From: Viola odorata
Taxonomy: Eukaryota > Streptophyta > Magnoliopsida > Malpighiales > Violaceae
DNA: 64,000 bases
Assembly (NCBI GenBank): GCA_963691705.1
Contig: OY829537.1
Coordinates: forward strand, 51,250,304-51,314,303
Reading direction: 5' to 3'
Part shown: positions 44,908 through 55,229 of the stretch, piece by piece
Layout of the letters: every line of letters begins with the position of its first letter
Position numbering within the stretch: position 1 is the first letter of the stretch
The notes under the pieces: model-generated
Told to the model about the DNA's origin: nothing
The model's input: only the letters and a program-made list of their open reading frames with translations
The model's database searches: none
Translations under genes and position numbers: made by a program

Positions 44908-47102
44908 TAGGGGTGTACACGGGCCGGTTCGGTCTGATTTTTGGGCTAGAAACAGACCGAACTAGAAATTACCTATTCTAGTTGGGACAGAACTAGACTG
45001 AACCAGACACTAACGGTTCGGTCCGGTCTAGTTCTAAATTTTTGGGGTCGGACAAAGTCGGTTCCGGTTCTGGCCCATTTTTTTTGTCCATTCCCAGCGA
45101 AGGAAACACGATTCTCTCCCAAATCAACACTTTCATCCTCATCATCTGCCAAATTATAATCAATCAAAAATGACCTAGAAACCTTAAATCAAGCCACGAA
45201 ACAAAACTTACAGGTACCTAACATTACTAGAAATGCTTTGATCTGAATCACAATTCCCCTTAAACAACAAAGAAAAGATCCAGCACCATTACAAAAATAG
45301 TAAAAAAAAGGAAAAACATGAAAAACATAGAATTATTGGAAGAAAAGAAGTTTCACCAGGAATAGTTTGAATACGGACAAAGGAAGAAGAGAAGAGGAGA
45401 GAAGAGGAGAGCTTACATTGAAGATGCCGACAGATTGAATACGGGCAGTTTCTGACGGCGAGCTGAGAGGAGAGGTAGGTGTTGAGCGGGTGCGACTGCC
45501 AAAGTTACTGGCGGCTACGAGACGAGAGAGGGTAAGCGACGTCGCAACAAGAGAGGACAGAGGACAGAGGTACGCGAGTGTGAGAGAGAGGAGAGGAGAG
45601 GACAATAGCTATTGGTTGTTGCCCAGATTAGTGATTATCTGATTTCAATTTTCAATTTTGATTTGGCCTCATGTCAAAACGACGTCGTTTAGTTGTTAAA
45701 CGACGCCGTTTTGGTGCTTTTTGTTTTTAAGTAAAATTTTTATTTACCAATTTATAAATAATAGCTTAATATTATCACAATATTTTAGTATGATAAATCT
45801 TTATATTTTACTATTTTAGTGTAAAAAATTTAAGTGATTAAATATTAATAAATAATAAGTATTAATATAATGAAATGTAATGAATACGTTGAACAAATAT
45901 CTAGTACACGTCAAGAAGTATCGACTAAGTATATATATTAAAGTATCAAATACGACTTACGAGTGTAAGTTACTAGGGAGACAAATTCTTATATAATTTC
46001 CTTAATAATTTTTTCTATTTAAAATGAAAAAATAAAAAGGAAAAAATGAGGACTTTTAATTAAGTTTAAAAGAAAAAAATAATTTTTAATTAAGTTTAGA
46101 AGAAAAATAAAGAAAGATGTGGAGTTAAGTTAAGAAAACATCCGTAGTAAAAATTTATATTTAAAATAACAAATAAAAGAAAAAAAATGAGGACTTTTAG
46201 ACTTTTAGTTAAGTTTAAAAGTTTAAAAGTAAAAATTATTAAATTTTCTATTTTTTTCATCCTTACTAGTTACTAAGGAGACAATGTCTTTTACTCATAA
46301 TAATTCTTATATAACTTCCTTAATAATATTTTCTATTTAAAATAAAAAAAGGGGAAAAATGAGGATTTTTAATTAAGTTTAAAACAAAAAATGATGAATT
46401 TTAATTAAGTTTAGAAGAAAAGAAAGAAAGATGTGGAGTTAAGTTTAGAAAACATCCGTTGTAAAATTTTATATTTAAAATAACAAATAAAAGAAAAAAA
46501 TAAGGAATTTTAGACTTTTAGTTAAGTTTAAATGTTTAAAAGAGACAATGTCTTTTACTCATAATAATTCTTATATAACTTCCTTAATAAATTTTTCTTT
46601 TTAAAATAAAAAAATAAAAGGAAAAAAATGAGGACTTTTAATTAAGTTTAAAAGAAAAAGTGATGAATTTTAATTAAGTTTAGAAGAAAAAAAGATAGAT
46701 GTGGAGTTAAGTTTTGAAAACATCCGTAGTGAAATTTTATATTTAAAATAACAAATAAGAAAAATGAGGAATTTTAATTAAGTTTAGAAGGAAAAAACAA
46801 AGATAAGAAGTTAAGTTTAGAAGGAAAAAAGAAAGAAAAAATAAAATGCAAGCTTAGGGATTTGAACCTCTCCCCTTTAAGGTAATAGGTAAAATGTTAT
46901 CCATTAAACGAAATTTGTACTTTGATATTAATGTGCATATATATTTTTTCCGGTTCTACGGTCCAGTTTGGGTTTTTTAGATTTGGAAAACCGAACCGGG
47001 ACAGTACGGTTTAGTTCACTTTTAAAATAATAAAAAAAAACCCGAACCAAACCGGCGGTTCCGGTTCGGTTTCCAGTTCGGGCCAGTTTTTTTACACCCC
47101 TA
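44908..47102. mobile_element. hAT-type element, non-autonomous, 2195 bp
   Basis: TAGGGGTGTACACGGGCCGG at the left and the complement of TTTTACACCCCTA at the right. Sub-terminal CCGGTTCGGT words are in inverted order. The outer 8 bp, GACGCAAG and GATGCAAG, match 7/8. The left half (45,080-45,620) is GC-richer with purine-rich stretches that look like gene-derived DNA. The right half holds three AT-rich repeats of about 260-300 bp (from 45,977, 46,277 and 46,541). No transposase is present. Confidence 0.88.
46848..46915 (-). other. tRNA-like 3' half
   Basis: On the minus strand the segment reads ...GGATAACATTTTACC...AAAGGGGAGAGGTTCAAATCCC. GGTTCAAATCC is a B-box/T-loop consensus, and a short anticodon-arm-like part precedes it, but no A box or closed acceptor stem can be drawn. 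It is most likely a decayed tRNA-derived (SINE-like) piece within the hAT element. Confidence 0.3.
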
Positions 47103-47800
47103 GATGCAAGAAAGACACAAACGAAACAAGACTCAATGAAAAACCATAGTCGGAAAACCCTAATGGAGACTTGTGGAATGTGACTAGACAAAGGTGTTTA
47201 GGACTTAGACATTTGGCTCTACGACTTGGAGACAAAAAAATGAAAGACTCAAGTTAATGTTTATGATAAGTAGTAGCACACATTTGATGTTTAGGACATG
47301 ATAAGATTCGGGGTTCTGGAGAAGGGTAGGTGAGGAAGATGGCCGTTCGGAGTCACTGTGCTTGCCTTCCGGTGTACCTGCAAAGCACCGGAGGGGGTCT
47401 CCGGCGTAGACACTCCGATGCTTAAGTCAGTAACGCTATTCCAAATGGCAAGGGTTTGACTAGCCATCGTAGGCTTACCTTTTGTCTTGAATGATGGGGT
47501 ATTTATAGGCAAAATATGGGTGTTATCTCTAGGGGGTGGGCGTTATCTAGGGAAGATAACGCCCAAGTACCTCAAGTGACGTCATGTCTTGCCTGGGATG
47601 GGATAACGTCATTTGTGTGGCTAGATAACGAGTGAGACCCCCCCGCTGATGTCGACCATCCTAGGGTTCCTCGTTGTATGGGGGGCGATAACCATAAAGG
47701 CGGACGCTTAGTGGGACGCTATAGTATTCCGGCCTTAACGCTGGGTGTAAGGATGAAAATGCCCCTAAAGTTACGTCTATAGTTATCATAAGCCCAACCG
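47103..47800 (-). mobile_element. Retroelement flank and LTR-like segment with GATAACG words
   Basis: 47,103-47,250 continues the gypsy internal DNA split by the hAT element. From about 47,250 the composition changes. TATTTATA at 47,500-47,507 gives a minus-strand TATAAATA, followed in that direction by a 73-codon frame (47,512-47,291) with no recognisable domain. 47,520-47,720 contains several (A/G)GATAACG(C/T) words. It looks like the LTR (3' LTR for the minus-strand Tat pieces to the right), but the ends are not proven. Confidence 0.4.
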
Positions 47801-47931
47801 AAAATGAGCCCGAGTGTTTACCAAGGGCTATCGCTCCATTTTTGGCCTTGTCTGTTCCATGCTCTGCGAGGTAACGGGGTGGTGCGATTACCGAGAGGTA
47901 TGTCTTTTCAAACTGTCCATTCCCTTGGGCC

Positions 47932-47938
47932 TATAAAT
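47932..47938 (+). promoter_or_regulatory. TATA box of small antisense ORF A
   Basis: TATAAAT, 61 bp before the ATG at 47,999, which has a good context (CACCATGG). The spacing suits a plant core promoter. An AATAAA lies at 48,465-48,470, so the unit has the look of a complete short transcription unit. Confidence 0.5.
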
Positions 47939-47998
47939 TGGATTTTTCATCGCACTAATTCTTTTCATCTTTTCCACATTTCTTCTAACATTTTCACC

Positions 47999-48379
47999 AT
48001 GGATGAACTGACCAGAAATTTCTTGATCTCAAAGGCCCACACTCTGAAGAATCTCACTGAAGCCGACGTTGGCTTCTTAGAGACCATGCTGATCAAGACC
48101 TCTGAGGACATTTTGGAACTTTAGGGGATGATGACCCCTCTTCTGTCTAGGCAAGGTGCGGCTTCTCTGGAGGACTTCAGTCCTCTGGAGAGTGTATCAA
48201 AGTTGGCTGCTGCTGTCTCCCGCATTCAGGTGGTCATCACCATGCTGCAGCAAAGGAAGGATCTGCTAGGGTGTTGCTTGAAGGGCATGAGGGTTTCCTC
48301 CTCCGAACTGACTTCGGTGGCGGATGCTCTAAGGGAGATTCCTTCCGTGCCAGATGACGACGCCGGGTCCAATGCCTGA
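47999..48379 (+). pseudogene. Small antisense ORF A of the Tat cluster, one nonsense codon
   Basis: 126 codons, interrupted by one in-frame TAG at codon 42 (48,122-48,124). The product is helical and acidic to neutral: MDELTRNFLISKAHTLKNL at the start, then FLETMLIKTSEDILEL, and after the stop SVSKLAAAVSRIQVVITMLQQ and ADALREIPSVPDDD. A small coiled-coil protein is likely. It has its own TATA box and poly(A) signal and runs opposite to the Tat pol genes. I recognise no family. Confidence 0.45.
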
Positions 48380-48907
48380 CCACTTGTAGCCGTCCTCGTG
48401 TTCCATTATTTTTCTTTTGTATTTTGTATGTATGCGGTCGTACGTTTAGGCCGTTTAGGCCATAAATAAAATATCTTCCCATTATACTGCTTGTGACATT
48501 CTGCTCTCTATGGTGTGTAAATGTCGTGTTAGTTAGGACTAACCTTAGCCCAACTGAGAACGAGCCCGTCATGGGTTGGACTTAGAAAGACTTGCCTTTC
48601 CTTATTCGCCAAATGGTGATTAAAGGTTGTTGCTACCCGTTTCTTGCCTTAATTACACCCAGCCTTTCCAATAGTAACTGATTGGGTGGTTTTTTCAGCA
48701 TCTCTTGATCAGTGCGAATATCCACCAGGCGTGATCACAGGATCCAACTTTGTAATTATGATCATTCTTCTCAAGGCGTATTAATTATCCTCAGAGGGCG
48801 TGCGAAAAGGTAGGAATGCCCTTTCACCACGACTATTTAATGAGATTTTCCTTTCTTTTCCCTGTTCATCTTCATTTCGTTTCTCTGTTGAGATTGCTTC
48901 TAATTTC

Positions 48908-49366
48908 ATGGTCAACTCATATTCCATGGATGCGGACGATCGTGACTCTCCACCAACTCCTCCAACTTCTCCCGATTCTAACTATCCATCTCTGTCGTGC
49001 CGGAAAAGGCGACTCTCTTGACGTAAGGGTCGCAAGAGATCAAAAAAGGGAACTTCTGGGTCCCTCGATGTTTGCTCGAATTTTTATATTGCTCCAGTAA
49101 GGAGGGGTGATGAACTGTTTTCTCACATTAGTCATTTCATGGAAAGAATCCCAGTTAGCGATGTTGGTTCTGAAAAGGCAACTTTCGCCGCCAAGGGGGA
49201 GTCGTGCACGACTCCTTCGAAGATGAAAAAGCCTTCAGAGGACCCTCAGCCAGGGCTTGGCAAAGAGAAAAAGGCTGATGATCCTTTCCCTTTACTTGAC
49301 GCAGAACTGCCGTCTTCGGATGGAGATGATTTCTACTGGCCTTCTTACTGGCTCGACGAGGACTGA
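48908..49366 (+). pseudogene. Small antisense ORF B of the Tat cluster, one nonsense codon
   Basis: 152 codons from 48,908, or from the better-context ATG at 48,926, with one in-frame TGA at 49,019-49,021. The N-terminal third is Asp/Pro/Ser-rich (DADDRDSPPTPPTSPDSN). A basic patch follows (RKGRKRSKKG). The C-terminus is acidic and aromatic (SSDGDDFYWPSYWLDED). TATTTAA lies at 48,834-48,840. A basic centre with an acidic tail could suit a nuclear protein, but that is inference. No family is recognised. Confidence 0.45.
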
Positions 49367-49874
49367 CTTTGCCCATAATGCATATTGTAGATGCCGTATG
49401 GCTTTTTCATGAATGAAGTAGAGTTCCCCATTTTCTTTCCTTTGTTGTTGTGTTCTTGCGTTAACTCTGTAATCATTGGGTAGTTGACGCCAAGCGGTTG
49501 GTTACTGTTCCGCGCAACCATCTTTTTAACCTCTTGTTCTTAACTGCCTTCTTCTTCTAGAGATATAAATGCTTGGCTTTAAATGTTCTTCTGTTACCTT
49601 TCCACCTGTCATTTTCGGTTTTACGCGTGTTTCGTTCTGATTGGCCAATTAATCGCCTTCGCTAGGTTTGGCCTTTAAAAGGAAACAACTTCTTTCTTCT
49701 CAAACTTTTACTCGTATTTCAATTTTTTCCTGCTATTCTCTGTTCTTCTTCTTTTCTTGAAGAAAACTTTCCCAACTGCTCATTGACTCAGACGATCCGT
49801 CTGTTCTGCAATTCTTCTTTCTAAGGTATCCTATTTCAACTTCATCTGGTTTTCCTTTTTACTACCTCTTCATT

Positions 49875-51815
49875 ATGCGCCGCACGAGATCTCAGACTGG
49901 CCCTTGAGAGCCTATAGATCTTGAGATCGAGAATACTGCAAGTGTTTTTACTTGTGAGACTGTTCTGCGGCTCGAGTTAGAGAGTCATGGTATCTCTTTC
50001 CCCTACGGTTATACCATTATGCTTCCAAAGAGGTATATGAGACTTCACAATATTCTGTGGGGAACTCGTAGGATGTTGTATTTTAAGATATTTCTTTATG
50101 GATTCTGTCTTCCTGTTCATGTCTCGATAGAGTATATACTGTGTCAATGTAAGATTAACTCGGCGCAGATAACGCCATCATCATGATGTGGTATCTATGC
50201 TTTCATCCACGCCTGCGAAATAAAGAATATTCTTGCCCCTTCTATCGATTTTTTTCATAAATTCTTCAGCCTTACTTGTCGCAATGGTTTAGTGAGCGTT
50301 ACTCCAAGATGGAATGACGCATATGCCCAGTCTTTCTGGCAAAACTTTCGAGAGTTTGAAGAAACCGTTGATGACTGGAAGGGTGGTTTCTTTGTTGTTG
50401 AGTTACCTACCCACTTGTGGCATAGGGGCTTTAATTGGGGCATCACCGATACTGACAGGGTGAAACTAGTCGTCTTGTGTAGAAAGGAGTTGGCTCAAGT
50501 TGACGCCTTGTTAGAGATAGAGACGCCCTTTCGGATTCGAAACTTTGCCTTGTACAGGCCTTTATCTGAGTGTGCCGTAGGTGAGTCTTTAAATTCTAGC
50601 GTTATCGCTCTTCCTTTTCATTTACTGATGTGACTTTTTACAGGAGGGGTTATCAATCAATCGTCCAATGACGCTCGTATAAGAGCAGTACCTCCTCCAA
50701 CGACGTCTCCTTCAACGCTTTCTAGAGCTCCACCTGACTAGGGATGTTGCCGCCCTTGTTTCTGATGCGCCTTCTGGGGGTCAGTCTTCTGATCCTTTGA
50801 GGACTGCGGGCATTTCTGGTCCCTTTCATGTTTCACCCAACTCCTTCGGCACGTCACCTCCTCCTTCCGTTTCCCAAGTCATGAGATTTACCTGGGACTT
50901 AACGGAGTCCGATTTTCTGGTCTACCATTCTCACGATTCCTTTGGGCTTGGCATGGACACTTCTTCTCGTCAACCTCCATCCCCAACTACTTTATTTTTT
51001 ATTCCCTCAAATGCTCCAGTGTGTCCACCTTCTGAGGGGGAGGTTGCCGCTTCCCGTTTTATGGCTGATTTGAGTTCACTCTCCAAATCCGGGCCCGTTA
51101 CCCATCAAATTGACTTGGGTAACTTGCGTAGGGCTGGGTTTGCGGTTGTAGGGGGCGATAGCTCTTCCGCGACTTCTTATTTTTTGGCCTCTCATGTGTT
51201 ATCGCTCCGGGAAGAGGAGGAAGTATTTCTTTCTCGGACTCCTGAGGAGCAAGTGCATGCAGTGCCCTCTGATATATTTTCTACTTTCCACAACTTCCAT
51301 TACTAGGTTGGGCACATGACAAGGAAAGTTGATTCCCTCACTTCTTCCTCCAACGAGCTGCATAACGCCCATCAATAGGTTTCAGAAGAACTTGCTAAGA
51401 AACGAGAGGAAGAGGAGAAGTTATCGGGGGAGCGTCAGGACCTGGCAGAGGGGCTGTCAAGAAAGAGATGGAAGAGGTCCGTGAATAAAAAGCCGCCAAA
51501 GTTGCCGTGCTTAATGCCGAATTAGCGGCAGAAAAAGGTAAAAATGTCGTGCTGGAAGGGGAGAAGGCGGTGCTGATAGAGAAGAAGGCGGCACTGGAGA
51601 AAGAGTCGGCAGAAAAGTGCAAGTGGTATTGCGAGATGACCGCAGGCGTCATGTCCGACTGCTTCGTGCAGCTTTATGGGGAGGAGACGTTCCGCGATGA
51701 GGACCTTACCCAAGTATTTCTAGAGAAGTCCACGGTCCTTACAGATGACAATTTTTATAGGACAAAGGCACAACATCACGAAGGGCAGAGGGACAGCGGG
51801 ACGGTAGCGCCATAG
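49875..51815 (+). pseudogene. Antisense Transposase_28-like ORF, copy D1
   Basis: Begins MRRTRSQTGP after a CCAAT-like TTGGCCAATT (49,641) and TTTAAAA (49,674). The first exon (to 50,580) carries a domain similar to the 'putative gypsy type transposon' family PF04195: YGFCLPVHVSIEYIL, CGIYAFIHACE, FFHKFFSLTC and WKGGFFVVELP. TGA at 49,905 and a TGA near 50,183 break it. GTGAGT at 50,581 and CAG at 50,643 define a 63-bp intron. The second part has a Ser/Pro-rich region, FMADLSSLSKSGPVTHQ and a long Glu/Lys/Ala coiled coil ending at 51,815, with frameshifts. Proteins of this type lie antisense to pol in Tat elements. Function unknown. Confidence 0.65.
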
Positions 51816-52884
51816 GCCTCTTTTGCCACCTTTTTTGAATTTCGGGCATCGCCCCCCTTTTTTGATCTTATTTCTGAGGGATTTTGCTTTTGTAACCCTT
51901 ACGCGGGTTTTTGAACAATGATATATATATATATATATATTTTTCCCTTTGTGGTTGATCTTCTCTGTGCCGATTCTTTTTCTCTAAACCATCATGGCAG
52001 GATAGTAAGGCCGACATTGAGATGATGACGTTGCCAATAAGTCTAAAATATCGTCTATAGGGCTGCCATAACGTAGCGAAATTATAGAACTCCAGTAGAG
52101 ATAGTATAACCGTGTAATTAGTAGGATCATAGACATATGATAACGAGTATTTTGCAAGATATCGTGACATGACTAGGCATGTGCATTTCCATGTCAGGAT
52201 AAAATAACGCTACTTACTATGAAGCAGATAACAGATAAGAGATAGCTTCAGAAATAGAACTCATGACGATGAGATGTCATAACCGATATTACCTGTGATA
52301 TGAAGCATATAATCCATGTTTGCAAGAGAAGATATCATGGCGTTATTGCCGTATACGCCTTCAAATCGAGAAGATCATTCCGGAGGTGTTACTACCTCGG
52401 ATATTGCTATCATTCCTTTGAAGAGATAATTTAATCAGCCAGATGACTTTTAGAGCGGTAGCGTTCGTAGCAGCACTGTATGGATGTAGATATCTTGCAC
52501 TAGTGGCCGAAAATGTCATACAAATAGATGTTGATGTATCCTTTTCTGGCAGTGTTTCTTGAATCATGGTGGCAGAACATATGTCGTTAATGGTACACCT
52601 GCCATGTGAATCATGATGACAGACCGTGTGATATTACCGCCTACACGGGCGTTGGTCTCTTTGTTATTTCAACGGTTCCACGATTTTCCTGCACATTCTC
52701 AATTGTTGTGTTAGTAAAATAGCATGCAATGATAAACACTAGTTGCCTCTAGGGGCCCTCATCTGCATGTACCGGGGTGTTGTTGGTGTTGCTCATATCT
52801 CTTTCTCAACCAGTTAACTTCACCAGGTATTTGTCGTCCGGCTACTCGCTGGGATATCTCGATTTATTTCGACCTTCCACATTC

Positions 52885-53398
52885 GGCCTAGAGCGTGCCT
52901 CGTCTTAGTGAGCAGTCTGATCAGGAGCGGCCATCACAAGGATAGGATTTTAACTTCTAGGTGTTGAGACCTCTCATCCCTGGAGTGTGCCTCGTCTTAG
53001 TGAGACGTTTGTGATAGCGCGGTCGTCACAAGGATAGGATTTTCACTTCCAGGGTGGAGTTGTTGCTTCCCTAGGGTGTGCCTCATCTTAGTGGGCCGCC
53101 TATGTTAGAGCGGAAGCCACAAGGATAGGATTTTCACTTCCAGGGGAGCCGGGGCGTGCCTCATCTTAGTAAGCCTCCTATGTTAGCGTGGTTGTCACAA
53201 GTATAGGATTTTCACTCTCGACGGTGCTGGGGAGTGCCTCGTCTTAATGAGCCGCCTATGTTAGCACGGTCGTCACAAGGATAAGATTTTCACTCCGAGC
53301 ACTAAATCTTTACGTATGCCAGGGCGTGCCTCGTCTTAGTGAGCTGTCTGATCAGGCGCGGCCATCACAAGGATATGATTTTCACTCCTGGCACCCTT
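52885..53398. repeat. Minisatellite, six units of 77-92 bp
   Basis: Units share GTGCCTCGTCTTAGTGAGC, CACAAGGATAGGATTTTCACT and a variable middle GCGGTCGTC. Starts lie near 52,891, 52,983, 53,075, 53,152, 53,230 and 53,322. On the pol strand the array lies just past the end of integrase, in the 3' untranslated region. It is repeated with the same six-unit order at 58,704-59,213. Confidence 0.88.
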
Positions 53399-53499
53399 CA
53401 TTATCTGCACATAATCAATCACAAGAATACATAAGAATATTTCCAATTTAAGTGTTAACGCATGTTATTGCTAAAGCTATCCAAACATGCAGAGATATG

Positions 53500-53655
53500 T
53501 CAAATTCGATCATGGTATAATTTCAAACGAGCTATATTCCAAGAGTTTGGTAAGGGTGTACCGTCTAGTGTTTCCAAATGGTATGCCCCTTTTCCGATAA
53601 CGCGGGTAACGCGATATGGGCCATCCCAATTTGGAGTGAGTTTCCACATGCGTCC
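53500..53655 (-). pseudogene. Tat integrase C-terminal end, copy D1
   Basis: The minus-strand frame reads RMWKLTPNWDGPYRVTRVIG, GAYHLETLDG and NSWNIARLKLYH to a stop at 53,500, the common C-terminal end of plant Tat-type integrases. It matches the end of the complete-looking D2 integrase (59,315). Upstream of Arg-Met-Trp-Lys (53,655) it is replaced by unrelated plus-strand coding DNA, so this is a breakpoint. Confidence 0.75.
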
Positions 53656-54880
53656 TCCTTTGCTGCCATTGACGGGTCGTGCTTTGTTTGATATTGCCAC
53701 TTCTTCTGGTATCGCCAAAGATTTTCCTTCAATAAGTGTTGATGTTCCACCACTAATGCCCTCTTCCTCTGCTGCCAATATTCTTTCGCCGTCTACTGAG
53801 GTTCCCCCGATAGCGAGACCCTCCCTCGTTATCGAGGTTCCCGTGGTATCAACAGAAACACTGCTGACGACAAGCTCTTCCCTTGCCGTTGAGGCTCCGT
53901 ATTCTCCTATCTCCTCCTGCATTCCTGACATGGTACTGCTAGCTCCAAGCTCCAGCATACTTCCTGATCCACCGATGAGGGTTCCTCAACCGTTGTTCTT
54001 TACTTCTGTTTCCTGTGTTGGCAATTCTGCCGGCGGCTCCACTCCTTCTGTAATCGCTAATCTTTCTTCTCAGGGGCCTCAAGGGGCTCCTTCTTATTGG
54101 TTGGATTTGTCAAAATTTGGAATTGATGAGCTTCGTACCCTAGGGGTATCGGACCCGTTATTACGAGATCAACCAACGACGATTTTAGTGGGTGATCTAT
54201 TCGATTCGCTTGAAGATGAAGAGAAGTTGCTACAACTTCCCCCCAATATTCAGCCCGTGCGCGTTCTGAATGATTCTTTGGCCAGCTTCCGCAAGATGCA
54301 TTATTTTCTCAAGGCCCACGATAGCAAACTTTAAGGTTCATCTGGCTCGACGGAGCAGCTCGACCGTGCCTTGGCCAAAGTGAAGAACTTAGCGTGACTT
54401 CAAAATCGTACTCGGGCAGAGTTAGATGATTGCCGCGCTGAACTCGCCAGGGAAACATCCAAGGGGAAAGCTAAAGTTGAAGCCTTAGAGGCAGAGTTGG
54501 TGGCTGCTGATAAGAAAAATGCTCCCCTTCGTGAAGAGATATTGGCCTGTAACGCGGATTTAGCCAAGGTTCCATCGAAGATAAGTTGGTGGAAGAAAAA
54601 AGACGTGCTCACCGCCAGGTTCGCGGATTATTATCACAGTAGGACTTTCGATCCTGCTAAGATAGCCGATTATGCCTCCGCAAAAATGAGTGAGATCGAC
54701 GGGAGCAAGGAAGATTTTCTTTCTTCAGAGGAGGAAGAAGTGGGCAACGACGACGATACCGAGGGGCTCCCATTATCGGATGATCCGGATGTTGCGGAGG
54801 ACACAGGGGGTTCCACCCATCCCACTTTTTTAGAGCATTTAATGCTTGAGAATCCCTCATTAATACGAGAGGAAAAGTAA
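53656..54880 (+). pseudogene. Antisense Transposase_28-like ORF, C-terminal half, copy D3
   Basis: A Ser/Pro/Val-rich region (VPPLMPSSSAANILSP, repeated PSLVIEVP-like words) leads to SVIANLSSQGPQGAPSYWLDL, SLEDEEKLLQLPPN and FRKMHYFLKAH up to a stop at 54,334. After it a coiled coil (ELVAADKKNAPLREEILA) continues to 54,880 with an acidic tail (SSEEEEVGNDDD). The order is that of D1 and D2 (linker, 'DLS' motif, coiled coil) but the sequence is quite different. It lacks the N-terminal domain and promoter. Confidence 0.55.
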
Positions 54881-55060
54881 TGATAGCCAGACCACACGTG
54901 TCACTTCGCAGAAGCGCTAGGGGTTGGTGTCCCCTAGGGAATGGTAAAATCGAAGCGTCTTCTCACTTCTCTAAAAATGTACTCATTGCTCGTGTCTTTT
55001 CCTCCTGACGCGTCCCACGCAACGACCGTTACAATAGTCATTTTGACTAACCACTAGGGT

Positions 55061-55067
55061 TATAAAA
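55061..55067 (+). promoter_or_regulatory. TATA box of antisense ORF copy D2
   Basis: TATAAAA, 163 bp before the ATG at 55,230, followed by a pyrimidine-rich leader like that of D1 (49,680-49,874). This suggests that each antisense gene brings its own promoter and does not depend on the LTR. Confidence 0.45.
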
Positions 55068-55229
55068 CTCGCCATATGCTTCTTTTCCTCCTTTTGCTAT
55101 TTTATTTTCTCCATAACATCTCAAGCCGACTTGCGTTTCTTCTTTCCACCGTCTGGGCACTCTGAGTTTCTCTCTTAGAAAGGTACTTCTGTTCTTTTCT
55201 GTTACTTTCTTCATCTTTTTACTTTTGGC

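Larger units (their letters stand above)
50741..53655. repeat. 2.9-kb direct repeat, copy 1
   Basis: Very similar to 56,597-59,471 from GATGTTGC(C/T)GCCCTTG to CCACATGCG. It covers the 3' half of the antisense ORF, a TA run (51,921-51,941), the region 51,950-52,880, the minisatellite and the integrase C-terminus. Compared with copy 2 it has about 67 extra bp near 50,855. Differences are scattered, roughly one in 15-20 bases by eye. Confidence 0.85.

Noticed and set aside
46848..46915. A tRNA gene
   Set aside because: Only a T-loop-like and part of an anticodon-arm-like sequence; no acceptor stem or A box.
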